Below are positions 52,455-62,138 of a stretch of DNA of 64,000 nt, in pieces. The notes under the pieces were generated by a model. It saw only the letters and a list, made by a program, of their open reading frames with translations, had not been told where the DNA came from and searched no databases. The stretch's first letter is position 1. Each line of letters starts with the position of its first letter. The DNA lies in the NCBI GenBank assembly GCA_029259695.1, contig JAJDEQ010000205.1, positions 1 through 64,000 of the forward strand. Reading direction: 5' to 3'. Made by a program: the position numbers and the translations under genes. The DNA comes from Planctomycetota bacterium. Its GTDB lineage: Bacteria; Planctomycetota; B15-G4.

Positions 52455-54002
52455 ATGAGAGTCCTCTTCCTCTCCCAGTACCTCGCTCAGGAACCCCTGG
52501 GCGTGATGTACCTGTCGGGCGTGCTCAAGCAGGCCGGGCACGAGACCAAGATGATCTTCCTCCCGGACAAGGAGTTCGAGGAGAAGCTGCGCGCGTACGA
52601 CCCGGGCGTGATCTGCTACTCGTTCACGACGGGCGTGCACCCGGTGGTGCTGGGCATCATCAACCAGGTCAAGCAGGTGCTGCCCAAGAGCCTCGCGATC
52701 TGCGGCGGCGCGCACGTCACCGTGGTCCCCGAGTTCCTCGAGGAAGACGGTGTCGACGCCATCTGCCGCGGCGAAGGCGAAGGCGCCATGGTCGAATTCG
52801 TCAACGCCGTCGAAGCCGGCGGCGACCTGACCAAGATCCCCAACATCTGGTTCAAGGACGAGCACGGCGACATCCACAAGAACGAGCCGCGCACGCTGTC
52901 GCAGGACATCGAGGAGTTCGGCTTCTGCGACCGCGCGTTGGTGTACGACGCCAGCCACTTCTACAGGGACTCCGAACGCAAGGTCATCAAGACCGATCGC
53001 GGTTGTCCCATGAACTGCAGCTTCTGCTTCCACCACGCGTGGAAGAAGAAGGTCTACAACGTGACCAACAACGAGTACGTGCGTCGCCGCAGCGTCGACC
53101 ACGTGATCGCCGAGGCCAAGCAGCTCAAGGAGAACTACCCGCTCACCTTCGTCCACTTCCTGGACGACATCTTCAACATCAACATGAAGTGGCTGCGTGA
53201 GTTCGCCGAGCGCTGGCCGGTGGAAGTGGGCCTGCCCTTCGACGCCATCCTGATGGCCAACATGGTCCAGGAAGAGCACATCAAGCTGCTCAAGAAGGCC
53301 GGGTGCATCTATGCCCGCATCGCCTTCGAGGCCGCCAACGACCACATGCGCAACGCGATCATGAAGAAGAACACGACCCGCGCGCAGCTGATCCGGGCCG
53401 CCACGCTGATCCGTGAGAACGACATCCGCCTCGGCTCGCTGAACATGCTCGGGGGCCCCGGCGCGTCAATCGAGGACGACCTGGAGACGATCGAGCTCAA
53501 CATCGAGTGCGAGGTCGACCACCCCCTGGCCAGCCTGCTCCAGCCCTACCCGATGACCGACATCAACGACATCACCAAGGACATGGGCCTGGCCACCGAC
53601 ACGTGGGAAGAGTTCCCCACGCTGTTCAACCGCACCACTTCCATCGCCCTGCCGCACCGTCACTACTACGAGAACCTGCACAAGTGGTTCCCGGTGGTCG
53701 TGCGCTTCCCCAAGCTGCTGCCGCTGGCGCGCAAGGCGATCAAGGTGAAGTGGATGTACCGGCCCTACACCTGGATGTACATGCTCTACAGCGAGTGGCT
53801 GGTGACCGAGCAGAACGGGCTGTACAACCGCGCCATGGGCAAGAAGGGCCTGAAGACCTTCCCGCCGATCGACTTCACCGGGCGCGTGTTCACCAAGGGC
53901 TTCATCCGCATCTTCACGACGATCTTCGGGAAGAACGCGCTGAAGATGAACCTGAAGCTGGACCTGAACGACGAACGGGTGATGAACCACATGGACGAGT
54001 AG
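52455..54002 (+). CDS. B12-binding-type radical SAM protein, paralogue 1
   Basis: The 515-aa protein has an N-terminal cobalamin-binding-like Rossmann domain (LAQEPLGVMYLSGVLKQAGH, ICGGAHVTVVPEFL) and a radical SAM core. Its cluster motif CxxxCxxC is at Cys184, Cys188 and Cys191 (RGCPMNCSFCFHH). The C-terminal ~120 residues are specific to this pair. B12-radical SAM enzymes methylate or rearrange lipids, hopanoids and natural products; the substrate here is unknown. A same-length paralogue follows after a minisatellite. No clear Shine-Dalgarno precedes the ATG. Confidence 0.88.
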   Translation: MRVLFLSQYLAQEPLGVMYLSGVLKQAGHETKMIFLPDKEFEEKLRAYDPGVICYSFTTGVHPVVLGIINQVKQVLPKSLAICGGAHVTVVPEFLEEDGVDAICRGEGEGAMVEFVNAVEAGGDLTKIPNIWFKDEHGDIHKNEPRTLSQDIEEFGFCDRALVYDASHFYRDSERKVIKTDRGCPMNCSFCFHHAWKKKVYNVTNNEYVRRRSVDHVIAEAKQLKENYPLTFVHFLDDIFNINMKWLREFAERWPVEVGLPFDAILMANMVQEEHIKLLKKAGCIYARIAFEAANDHMRNAIMKKNTTRAQLIRAATLIRENDIRLGSLNMLGGPGASIEDDLETIELNIECEVDHPLASLLQPYPMTDINDITKDMGLATDTWEEFPTLFNRTTSIALPHRHYYENLHKWFPVVVRFPKLLPLARKAIKVKWMYRPYTWMYMLYSEWLVTEQNGLYNRAMGKKGLKTFPPIDFTGRVFTKGFIRIFTTIFGKNALKMNLKLDLNDERVMNHMDE

Positions 54003-54519
54003 GGCCGCTGCCCTGCTCCCATCCGCGGCTCCTGCGAGGGCCGCCACCGGCGGGCCGACACTGCGGTGTCGGCCCGCTTGTCGTTGCGAACCGCCCGGCG
54101 GAGAGACCCGAGGGCGCCGCGGTCGTCCCCGGCGGGCGCATCGGTCGGCATGCGGGTGCCGATGCGGGTGCACCGGGCGGCATGCGGGTGCCGGCGCGGG
54201 TGCATCGGTCGCCCTGCCGGTGCCGGCGCGGGTCCATCGGTCGGCCTGCCGGTGCCGGCGCGGGTCCGCCGGGTGGCCTGCGAATGCCGGTGCGAATCCA
54301 CCGGGCCGCCCGCGGGTGCCGGTGCGCCGGGTGGCTTGCCTGAGCCTGCTCCCGGAGGCCCTCTGCCCCGAGGGTCTGGGCCTGGTCCGGGGGAGACCCC
54401 GCGGCTTCGACTCGCCCCCGAACCCCGTCGCGCCCGGTTGGCCGCAACGGCGGGCCTGACAGATGCCTCCCTTGGAGATAACATCACCCTGGGGTCTCTT
54501 TTCTCGGAATCGATCATCG
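54003..54519. other. intergenic stretch holding a 32-bp minisatellite
   Basis: Apart from the tandem repeat at 54144-54329 it contains GC-rich sequence with no recognisable gene. The final bases form the upstream region of the second radical SAM gene. Confidence 0.5.
54144..54329. repeat. 32-bp tandem minisatellite, five full units plus a partial
   Basis: Units start at 54144, 54176, 54208, 54240 and 54272, each 32 bp, with a 26-bp partial from 54304. The shared core reads GGTGCCGGTGCG or close variants. The unit is not a multiple of three, and no spacers separate units, so it is neither coding nor CRISPR. Confidence 0.8.
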
Positions 54520-56067
54520 ATGCGCGTGCTCTTCCTCTCGACCTTCCTCGCCCAGGAGCCCCTCGGGGTCATGTACCTCTCCGGTGCCCTGAAGGCCGCC
54601 GGGCACGAGACGAAGATGCTCTTCGTGCCCGACCCGCTGTTCCCCCGCAAGCTCAAGGCCTTCGCACCGGACGTCGTCTGCTACTCGTTCACCACCGGAG
54701 TCCAGACCGCCATCGCCGGGCTCAACACGCTGGTGAAGAAGATGCTGCCGGACGTGATGTCCGTGGCGGGCGGAGCCCACGTGACGGTGGTGCCCGAGTT
54801 CCTGCAGGAGCCGGGCTTCGACGCCATCTGTCGCGGTGAGGGTGAAGGCGCCATCGTGGACTTCGTCAACGCCCTCGAGAGCGGCGGCGACCTGACCGGG
54901 ATCCCCAACATCTCGTTCAAGGACAAGCACGGCGTGATCCACGAGAACGAGGTGCGCCCGCTCATCTCCGACCTCGACGGCCTGGGCTTCTGCGATCGCG
55001 CGCTCGTGTACGACGCCAGCGACCTGTATCGCAACTCCGAGCGCAAGGTGATCAAGACCGACCGCGGCTGCCCCATGAACTGCAGCTTCTGCTTCCACCA
55101 CGCGTGGAAGAAGAAGGTCTACAACGTGACCAACAACGAGTACGTGCGTCGCCGCAGCGTCGACCACGTGATCGCCGAAGCCAAGCAGCTCAAGGAGAAC
55201 TACCCGCTCACCTTCGTCCACTTCCTGGACGACATCTTCAACATCAACATGAAGTGGCTGCGCGAGTTCGCGCGGCGCTGGCCGGTGGAGGTGGGCCTGC
55301 CCTTCGACGCGATCCTGATGGCCAACATGGTCCAGGAGGAGCACATCGAGCTGCTCAAGCAGGCCGGCTGCATCTACGCCCGCATCGCCTTCGAGGCCGC
55401 CAACGACCACATGCGCAACGCGGTCATGAAGAAGAACACGACCCGTGAGCAGCTCGTGCGCGCCGCAACGATCATCAAGCGCCACGGCATCCGTCTCGGC
55501 TCGCTGAACATGCTCGGCGGCCCCGGCGCATCGATCGAGGACGACCTGGAGACGATCAAGCTCAACATCGAGTGCGAGGTCGACCACCCTCTGGCCAGCC
55601 TGCTCCAGCCCTACCCGATGACCGACATCAACGACATCACCAAGGAGATGGGCCTGGCCACCGACACGTGGGAGGAGTTCCCCACATTGTTCAACCGCAC
55701 CACCTCCATCGCCTTGCCGCACCGTCACCACTACGAGAACCTGCACAAGTGGTTCCCGATCGTGGTGCGCAACCCGTGGCTGCTGCCGGTGGCGCGCAAG
55801 GCGATCCGGAGCAAGTGGCTGCGACGCCCGTACACCTGGATGTACATGCTCTACAGCGAGTGGCTGGTGACCGAACAGAACGGCCTCTACAACCGGGCCG
55901 TGGGAGCCACGGGCCTGGGCACCTTCGCCCCGATCGACTTCCTGCGCCGCGTGACGACCAAGGGCGTGGTGCGCATCGCCACCACGGTCGCCGGCAAGGG
56001 CGCGTCGCGCCTGGCCCTGCGCCTCAACCTGAACGACGAGCGCGTGATGAACCACATGGATACCTGA
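54520..56067 (+). CDS. B12-binding-type radical SAM protein, paralogue 2
   Basis: Also exactly 515 aa and collinear with paralogue 1 (Cys184/188/191 conserved). It differs mainly in the N-terminal cobalamin-like domain (for example FVPDPLFPRKLKAFAPDVV) and the last ~60 residues. The segment 55072-55262 is nearly identical in DNA to 53007-53197, including silent sites. The two enzymes probably act on related substrates, or as a pair in successive steps (inference). Confidence 0.88.
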   Translation: MRVLFLSTFLAQEPLGVMYLSGALKAAGHETKMLFVPDPLFPRKLKAFAPDVVCYSFTTGVQTAIAGLNTLVKKMLPDVMSVAGGAHVTVVPEFLQEPGFDAICRGEGEGAIVDFVNALESGGDLTGIPNISFKDKHGVIHENEVRPLISDLDGLGFCDRALVYDASDLYRNSERKVIKTDRGCPMNCSFCFHHAWKKKVYNVTNNEYVRRRSVDHVIAEAKQLKENYPLTFVHFLDDIFNINMKWLREFARRWPVEVGLPFDAILMANMVQEEHIELLKQAGCIYARIAFEAANDHMRNAVMKKNTTREQLVRAATIIKRHGIRLGSLNMLGGPGASIEDDLETIKLNIECEVDHPLASLLQPYPMTDINDITKEMGLATDTWEEFPTLFNRTTSIALPHRHHYENLHKWFPIVVRNPWLLPVARKAIRSKWLRRPYTWMYMLYSEWLVTEQNGLYNRAVGATGLGTFAPIDFLRRVTTKGVVRIATTVAGKGASRLALRLNLNDERVMNHMDT

Positions 56068-56263
56068 GCCGCCGGCTCGTCCGCTCACGTCACACTCCAC
56101 GTTCAGGCGCTCGGACCGCGAGCGCGACGTGCGTTGGCCATCTCCATGGGCGATGATGCCCGCTTCACGACGGGCCCTGCCGCCAGCGCCCCGGCCCCAC
56201 CGCGCCCCCACGCCGGGCACACGCGGCGCCGGGCGGCTTCGCGGCGGGGCGAGGAGAAGATGC

Positions 56264-57298
56264 ATGCAACATCACGGGCTGACGCGTTCGATGGTCCTGC
56301 TGGTCGCCTTGCTGAGCGCGCTCACGAGCGGCTGCGGCGGGCCTGACGCAGACGTGGTGCTCTACGTCGCGCTGGACCGCAGCCACTCCGAGCCGGTGGT
56401 GCGGGCCTTCGAACAGGCGACCGGACTGCGAGTCGACGCGCACTACGACATCGAGGCCAACAAGTCGGTGGGTCTGCGCCGGCGCCTGCAGGCCGAGGCC
56501 AACAACCCGCGCTGCGACGTCTTCTGGAACAACGAGATCGTCCAGACCGTGCTGCTGGCGCGGGAAGGCCTGCTCGACAGCTACGACTCGCCGGCCGCCG
56601 CCGACATTCCCGACGACCTCAAGGACCCCCAGTCGCGCTGGACCGGCTTCGCCGCCCGCGGCCGGGTGCTGATCGTGAACACCGAGCTGCTGCCCGACGC
56701 CGCCGATCGCCCCGGCGGCTGGACCGACTTCGTCGACCCGCGCCACACCGACGCGATCGGCATGGCCAAGCCGCTCACCGGCACCACCGCCGCCCACGCG
56801 GGGATGCTGATCACGACCCTCGGGCTGGAGCAGACCTTCGCGCGCTTCGAAGCACTCCGAGCCAACAAGGTGCACTTCGGACCGGGCAACGCGCACCTCA
56901 TGCGACTCGTGCGCACCGGTGAGCTGCACTTCGGCTGGACCGACACGGACGACTACCGTGCCGCGGAAGTGGCCGGCTTCCCCGTGGCGATGGTGGTGCC
57001 CGACCAGGGCGAGGGAGAGCCCGGCATGGTCGTGATCCCCAACACGATCTCGCTGGTGAAGGGCGCGCGCCACCCGGACGCCGCGCGCAAGCTGATCGAC
57101 TTCGTGCTCTCGCGCGACACCGAGCAGATGCTGGCCGCCGGCGAATCGGCCCAGATCCCCGTGCGCGACGACGTCCCGCGACCCGCGCACGTGCTGGACC
57201 TCTCCCAGTGGAAGCTCGCCGAGGTGGACTGGCAGGCGGCGGGCGAGGCCTACGCCACCCACGCCGACCGGCTCGAAGCGTTCTTCATCGACGGGTGA
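56264..57298 (+). CDS. extracellular solute-binding lipoprotein, AfuA/FbpA-like
   Basis: The 344-aa protein follows GAGGAGAAG and has a lipoprotein signal (VALLSALTSGCGG). It shows the type 2 periplasmic binding protein pattern: VVLYVALDRSHSEPVVRAFEQATGLRV, NNPRCDVFWNNEIVQT, PLTGTTAAHAGMLIT and NTISLVKGARHPDAARKLIDFVL. These match iron(III)/polyamine-like ABC binding proteins. No permease or ATPase for it lies in the window, so it could be an orphan receptor or served in trans. Confidence 0.85.
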   Translation: MQHHGLTRSMVLLVALLSALTSGCGGPDADVVLYVALDRSHSEPVVRAFEQATGLRVDAHYDIEANKSVGLRRRLQAEANNPRCDVFWNNEIVQTVLLAREGLLDSYDSPAAADIPDDLKDPQSRWTGFAARGRVLIVNTELLPDAADRPGGWTDFVDPRHTDAIGMAKPLTGTTAAHAGMLITTLGLEQTFARFEALRANKVHFGPGNAHLMRLVRTGELHFGWTDTDDYRAAEVAGFPVAMVVPDQGEGEPGMVVIPNTISLVKGARHPDAARKLIDFVLSRDTEQMLAAGESAQIPVRDDVPRPAHVLDLSQWKLAEVDWQAAGEAYATHADRLEAFFIDG

Positions 57299-57381
57299 GC
57301 GGCGCGTGAGATGGCGCCCCACGCCGCGTCCCATGCGATCATGACCGCGTCCTTCCCGCACACGCCCTGCGAGAGCCGCCC

Positions 57382-58470
57382 GTGACGTCCCGCGTCGCCG
57401 TGGTCCACACCACGCCCGAGACCGTGATCGCCGACACGGCCCGGGTCATGGACCTGGCTGGTGTGCGCGAGCACCTGGACACCGGGCTCGACACGCTGCT
57501 GAAGCTCAACCTGTCGTGGACGCGCTTCTTCCCCGCGTGCAGTTCGTGGGCCTGGCAGGTCGACGGTGTGATCACGGCGCTGCGGGACGCGGGCTTCGCG
57601 ACCGAGCACCTGCTGCCCGTCGAGAACGCCACCGTCGTCACCGAGCCCCACGAGGGCGCGCGGCTCAATCTGTGGGATCCGGTGCTCGCCCGCCACGGGC
57701 TGCCGTTCCAGGCCCTGACCGAAGTCGAGTGGAGCGTGCACGACTTCGGCGGCAGCACCCCCGTGCTGGATCGCATCTTCCCCGACGGCATCCGCGTGCC
57801 GACCATGTTCGCCGGCAAACAGGTGCTGCACCTGCCCACGCTCAAGACCCACGGGCACACCACGACCACCGGCGCGGTGAAGAACAGCTTCGGAGGCCTG
57901 CTGCGCGAAGAGCGTCACTACTGCCACAAACACATCCACGAGGTGCTGGTGGAGCTGATCGTGATGCAGAACGCCCTGCACCCCGCGCAGTTCAGCGTGG
58001 TCGACGGCTCGGTGGCGGGTGATGGCGCCGGGCCGCGCACGATGGTGCCGCGGGAACGCAATCGTCTCGTGGCCGGAGCCGATCCCGTGGCGGTGGACGC
58101 GGTGGGTGCCGCCCTGATGGGCTTCGACCCGCTCTCGATCCCGTACTTGCGCATGGCCCACGAACGGGAGCTGGGCTGCGCCGATCTCGATCGCATCGAG
58201 CTGGCCGGCGAACCCGTCGACCGGCCGGCCGTCCCCTTCGAGACGAAGCGCAGCTTCGTGATCTTCGGGGACCAGATGCTGCGCAAGGGGCCGCTGCGTT
58301 TCCTCGAGGGACCGGCACTGCACTCGCCGTTGTTCGTCTGGGCGCCCTTCGCCAGCAACCTGTATCACGACTGGATGTGGTATCCCACGGTGGGTCGGTG
58401 GCGCATCGGGCGCTTCCGCCGCACGCCCTGGGGGCGCCTGTGGGAACGTTATCGGAGAGGCCTGCCGTGA
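57382..58470 (+). CDS. DUF362 domain protein
   Basis: The 362-aa protein starts at GTG (VTSRVAVVHTTPETVIADTA). It shows DUF362 signatures: LLKLNLSW, VLHLPTLKTHGHTTTTGAVKNSFGGLL, FSVVDGSVAGDGAGPR, LVAGADPVAVDAVGAALMGFDPLSIPYL. Many DUF362 proteins carry a 4Fe-4S ferredoxin domain; none is present here. Family function is unclear. Its stop overlaps the next start (GTGA), forming an operon with the YbjN-like gene. Confidence 0.85.
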   Translation: MTSRVAVVHTTPETVIADTARVMDLAGVREHLDTGLDTLLKLNLSWTRFFPACSSWAWQVDGVITALRDAGFATEHLLPVENATVVTEPHEGARLNLWDPVLARHGLPFQALTEVEWSVHDFGGSTPVLDRIFPDGIRVPTMFAGKQVLHLPTLKTHGHTTTTGAVKNSFGGLLREERHYCHKHIHEVLVELIVMQNALHPAQFSVVDGSVAGDGAGPRTMVPRERNRLVAGADPVAVDAVGAALMGFDPLSIPYLRMAHERELGCADLDRIELAGEPVDRPAVPFETKRSFVIFGDQMLRKGPLRFLEGPALHSPLFVWAPFASNLYHDWMWYPTVGRWRIGRFRRTPWGRLWERYRRGLP

Positions 58471-58910
58471 CGGCTGCGACCGGCGACACGCCCAGCCCCG
58501 AACTCGTGGCGCTGCGCACGCGCACCGAGACGCTGCTCGACGAACTCGTGCGCAGCTACAAGCGCGTGGCCGACCGCTACGAGGTGCCGTATCAGTCCAC
58601 CCGGGTGATCGTGCACCCGCTCGACTGGAGCCGCGGGCGCACGCTGCTGCGCGTCATCGCGCCGGTGGTGATCGAGGTCGCGCCCCACCGCGACCTGCCC
58701 GCACGCCTGTCCGAACTGAACGACTCGACCATCTTCGGCAAGTTCTACGTACGCGACGGCACGATCTTCCTCGAGCACAACCTGCTGGGCGAAGCCGTGG
58801 AGCGCGAGCAGCTCCGGGCGGTGCTGGCCTCGGTGGCGCACCACGCCGATCACCTCGCCGACGTCCTGATCGCCGACTTCGGCGGACGCAAGTGGAGCGA
58901 TCAGGCCTGA
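58467..58910 (+). CDS. YbjN / type III chaperone-like protein
   Basis: The 147-aa protein starts at a GTG inside the DUF362 stop. The pattern of a central beta-sheet (RTLLRVIAPVVIEVAPHRDL, GKFYVRDGTIFLEHNLLGE) flanked by helices resembles YbjN/CesT-type chaperone folds. It is soluble. Coupled translation suggests it acts with the DUF362 protein. Confidence 0.6.
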   Translation: MTAATGDTPSPELVALRTRTETLLDELVRSYKRVADRYEVPYQSTRVIVHPLDWSRGRTLLRVIAPVVIEVAPHRDLPARLSELNDSTIFGKFYVRDGTIFLEHNLLGEAVEREQLRAVLASVAHHADHLADVLIADFGGRKWSDQA

Positions 58911-58919
58911 CCGCGTCCG

Positions 58920-60143
58920 TCACTCGGCGCGCGCGGCGCCCGTTCCGTTCCCGGCCCGTGCGGCGATCGCCTTGAGGCCCTCGGCCAGCTTCGCGATCAC
59001 GTCGTCCCGGTCGAGCGCCGACAGGTCGCCCGGCAGCTTGGAGCGCAGGCGCGCCTGCTGCGACGGGTCGGTGAGGAAGCGCTGCAGACGCAGGGTGAGT
59101 TCCTCGGTCGTGCCGTCGTAGAGCAGGCCGTTGTGGTCGTGGCGGATCAGCTCGGGCACCACGCCCACGATCGTGCTCAGCACCGGTGTGCCACAGGCCA
59201 TGGCCTCGGCCACGACGCGCGGTCCGCCCTCGCTGGTCGACGCGCAGACCACGAGCCGCGCGTCGCGATAGAGCTCCGCCAGCGCCCGGGAGTCGTCCAC
59301 CCACGGGATGTGCTCGAAGTGCTCACCGAGTTCCATCTCGGAAGCGAGTCGGGTCAGCCGCTCCTGCAACGGGCCGCGCCCCAGGAGACGCACCCGCGGG
59401 GTGGGGACACGTCGCCCGGACAACGCGCCGACGGCGCGCAGCACCTGCTCGAAGCCCTTGTTGGGTACCAAGCGACCCACCAGCAACAGGTCGCTGCCGA
59501 ACTTCCGTGCCGCGTCGACTGTGCCGACGTTGGCCGTGTCGCCGTCGGCCGTGTCGACGTCGCCCCCGCCGTCGTCAGGCGGGCAGAACGTGCTGCGATC
59601 CAGGTACAGCGAGGGCAGCACGTGGATCGCGTCCCGGTCCACGCCCCAGCGCCCCAGCAGGGCGGGCAGCTCGGTGGCGTTCACGACCCGGAAGCCGGCG
59701 GCGCGACGGCCGGCCCAGCGCACGTAGAAACGGGTCGCCACTCGATCGACCCGCTCGCGCAGTGACGCCGGGCGCGGATACCCGGGCACGTGGTGGATCT
59801 CCGCCACGTAGGGGATGCCCGTGGCGCGACTCAGGCGCCACGCGCCCCACCCGTTGTAGAACGGGTTGTAGTCGTGGCTGGTGATGACGGTGTAGGGGCG
59901 CTCGGCGGCCAGGCGCCGACCCGTCGACTCGATGAAGCGCGCCTGGGCCAACTTGCCCGTGGTGGGATGGTGCAGGTGCACGTTGCCGAAGATCTCGGTG
60001 CGCGCCACCCGTTCGGGCCGGGTGCCGATCACGTCGATGCGATCCCAGTGCCCGCTGAAGCGCTCGAGCATGGAGTGGAACGGGCCGGCTTCGCCCGCCA
60101 CGACCCAACGGTCGGCGCTGACCATGATGATGTTGTCAGCCAC
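58920..60143 (-). CDS. GT4 family glycosyltransferase with acidic linker insert
   Basis: The 407-aa protein starts at the GTG opposite 60141-60143 (VADNIIMVSADRW). GT-B features: FGSDLLLVGRLVPNKGFEQVLRA, VRLLGRGPLQERL, VCASTSEGGPRVVAEAMACGTPVLS (EX7E-type). Between the two domains is an unusual Asp/Gly/Val insert (DDGGGDVDTADGDTANVGT). It transfers a sugar to an unknown acceptor. The flavoprotein upstream on the same strand is a likely pathway partner. Confidence 0.85.
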   Translation of the reverse strand: MADNIIMVSADRWVVAGEAGPFHSMLERFSGHWDRIDVIGTRPERVARTEIFGNVHLHHPTTGKLAQARFIESTGRRLAAERPYTVITSHDYNPFYNGWGAWRLSRATGIPYVAEIHHVPGYPRPASLRERVDRVATRFYVRWAGRRAAGFRVVNATELPALLGRWGVDRDAIHVLPSLYLDRSTFCPPDDGGGDVDTADGDTANVGTVDAARKFGSDLLLVGRLVPNKGFEQVLRAVGALSGRRVPTPRVRLLGRGPLQERLTRLASEMELGEHFEHIPWVDDSRALAELYRDARLVVCASTSEGGPRVVAEAMACGTPVLSTIVGVVPELIRHDHNGLLYDGTTEELTLRLQRFLTDPSQQARLRSKLPGDLSALDRDDVIAKLAEGLKAIAARAGNGTGAARAE

Positions 60144-60257
60144 CCTGCGGCACTCCGCGACGGTTGCGCGGCGCGGGGGCGGCCGCGCTCGCCGTGCCGT
60201 TCGCGCTGCAGCCACTCGACGCGTCACCCGATCCGCTGCGCCGCGTGGCGACCGTGA

Positions 60258-61841
60258 TCACGGCTCGTAGGTCCCCATGATGTCCTTGGCGGTCTCCACG
60301 CCGGCGCGCATCGAGCGCGCCATGTTGTTGTACCAGAACTGTCCCGAGCGCCCGATCGAGTGCAGGTTGGTGTACTGGTCGAGCTCCGACCAGATGCGCT
60401 CGAGCTTCTCGCGGTAGTCGAGCGGGTACACCGGGTAGCTGTCGGGGACGAACATGTACATCGTCTCCTCGATGTCGCTCGGCTTGCACACACCGAGTTT
60501 CTCCAGGCCGGCCTGGATCTTCTCGGTGAGCCGGTGTGGATCCGCCTCGTCCTTGAAGTCAGTGGGCGAGATCTCGACGCACAGACTGTCCTTGCCCGGC
60601 GGGCACAGGCCGTCGACCGAGCGGTTCGGGTAGTAGATGCGGTTGAACGGGATGTCGGGGTCGGCGATGTAGGTGTAGAGCGCGTCGCCAGCGGGCAGCG
60701 GGCGGGTCAGCTTCATCATCCCGAGCAGGATCGTCAGCGACGGCAGTTCTTCGCGCGGCACGTCGAGCATGCTGCACAGCCGGTGGACCGAACCGGTCCA
60801 GATCACGTGGGCCGGGTTGTCGATCGCCTGCTGCTGCCCGGCCTCGTTCCAGGTGATGCGACTGATGCGTTCGCCCGTGGACTCCAGGTTCACGTTCGAT
60901 GCACGCAGGTGCAGTTGGCCGCCGCGGCGCTCGTAGTCCTCCGCGACCCGCTCCATGATCATGCCCACCCCCCCGGGCGGGTAGAGCACCTTCTTGTAGT
61001 TCTTGGCCATGGCGTTCTTGGCCAGTCCGCTGATCACGTTGTACGCGTGGGCGAGCTTGCCCGGCTGCCGGTCGAGGCCCTGGGCGTCCGCGCCCTGCTG
61101 TTCGGCTTCGAGGCGCTTGCGCTCGCCTTCCTCGCGCACCGACGGGTAGCGCGTGAGGTAGCGCTCGACCACCTCGGGCTCGAACTGCAGCATCTTGTCG
61201 CGCTTGGCGTCGGGCACGTTGTGGATCGTGCGCGCGGTCTGGGCGTACCAGTCCCGGTGCAACTGCGCGGCCCCGTCGGAGACCGGCACCTTCTTCCTCA
61301 GGTAGGGGTCGAGGAAGATCTTGTACATGGCGCTGCCGTACACGCCCTGCAGGAAGTCGGCGGTCACGTACGACTCGGGGATCCTGCGCTGGATCGAGAG
61401 CTTCACGAACTGGTAGATGCCGCGCAGCGGGAGCTTGAACGCGGCCGATGCCGAGGGCGGCCAGGGCACGTCGCGCCGCCCGATGAGGGCGCTGATCTTG
61501 AAGTCGATCGGGCGCCACTCCTCGGGCTTCATGCTGGAGCGGATCAGCTCGTTGATGTCCTCGCTGACGTCGAGGACGAAGTAGTGGGGCCCCACATCGA
61601 AGACGTGCTCGTCCCAGGTGATCGACCGGGCCAGGCCGCCCACGTAGCCCATGCGCTCGAGGACCACGACCTCGTGCCCGGCTCGGCGCAGGATGCCGGC
61701 CGCCCCCAGCCCCGCCATGCCCGCTCCCACGATCACCACGGGTCCGTCTGCAGGCACGACACTCACGGCGGGGGCTCTCCCGGCTTCCGCCGTCGGCGGC
61801 TCGGTTGGGGGACGATCTCGGGCGGTTGGGGGCGGAATCAT
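60258..61841 (-). CDS. UDP-galactopyranose mutase-like / protoporphyrinogen oxidase-like flavoprotein
   Basis: From the ATG opposite 61839-61841 (preceded by GAGGCGGT) the product is 527 aa. The FAD motif is VVIVGAGMAGLGAAGILRRAG, followed by VLERMGYVGGLARSITWDEHVFDVGPHYF. This GGL..S pattern with an HxFDxGPH loop matches the UGM-like NAD(P)/FAD family used in glycan biosynthesis. A long insert rich in Glu/Gln (RKRLEAEQQGADAQG) is unusual. With the adjacent GT4 gene it suggests envelope glycan synthesis (inference). Confidence 0.8.
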   Translation of the reverse strand: MIPPPTARDRPPTEPPTAEAGRAPAVSVVPADGPVVIVGAGMAGLGAAGILRRAGHEVVVLERMGYVGGLARSITWDEHVFDVGPHYFVLDVSEDINELIRSSMKPEEWRPIDFKISALIGRRDVPWPPSASAAFKLPLRGIYQFVKLSIQRRIPESYVTADFLQGVYGSAMYKIFLDPYLRKKVPVSDGAAQLHRDWYAQTARTIHNVPDAKRDKMLQFEPEVVERYLTRYPSVREEGERKRLEAEQQGADAQGLDRQPGKLAHAYNVISGLAKNAMAKNYKKVLYPPGGVGMIMERVAEDYERRGGQLHLRASNVNLESTGERISRITWNEAGQQQAIDNPAHVIWTGSVHRLCSMLDVPREELPSLTILLGMMKLTRPLPAGDALYTYIADPDIPFNRIYYPNRSVDGLCPPGKDSLCVEISPTDFKDEADPHRLTEKIQAGLEKLGVCKPSDIEETMYMFVPDSYPVYPLDYREKLERIWSELDQYTNLHSIGRSGQFWYNNMARSMRAGVETAKDIMGTYEP

Positions 61842-62138
61842 ACCGCCTCGGGCAGGCTCGCGCGGTTCGTCCGGCCGAGCTTTCGCGATCACGTCGGGCG
61901 CGGCCCCCGATCTCCGCGCCGATCCACCCGCCGCGAGGCATCAGGGAGGCCGATCTTGATGTCGCGGCGCCGGGTTACTCCGACGCCGCTCGGCAGTCTG
62001 GGGTGGAGAGGAACGGCGACGAGGGCGAGAAAATTGGTCGGAACGAACCGAACATCCGGTAAGAATGGGGGCAACGGATGGGCGCCGAAGGGCACCATCC
62101 CGGGCAGGTCCTGGGTTGTGGGAGAGGCGCCGAAGGAC

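Noticed and set aside
54144..54329. Possible CRISPR array
   Set aside because: Repeat units are contiguous with no unique spacers, and no cas genes are present; it is a minisatellite.
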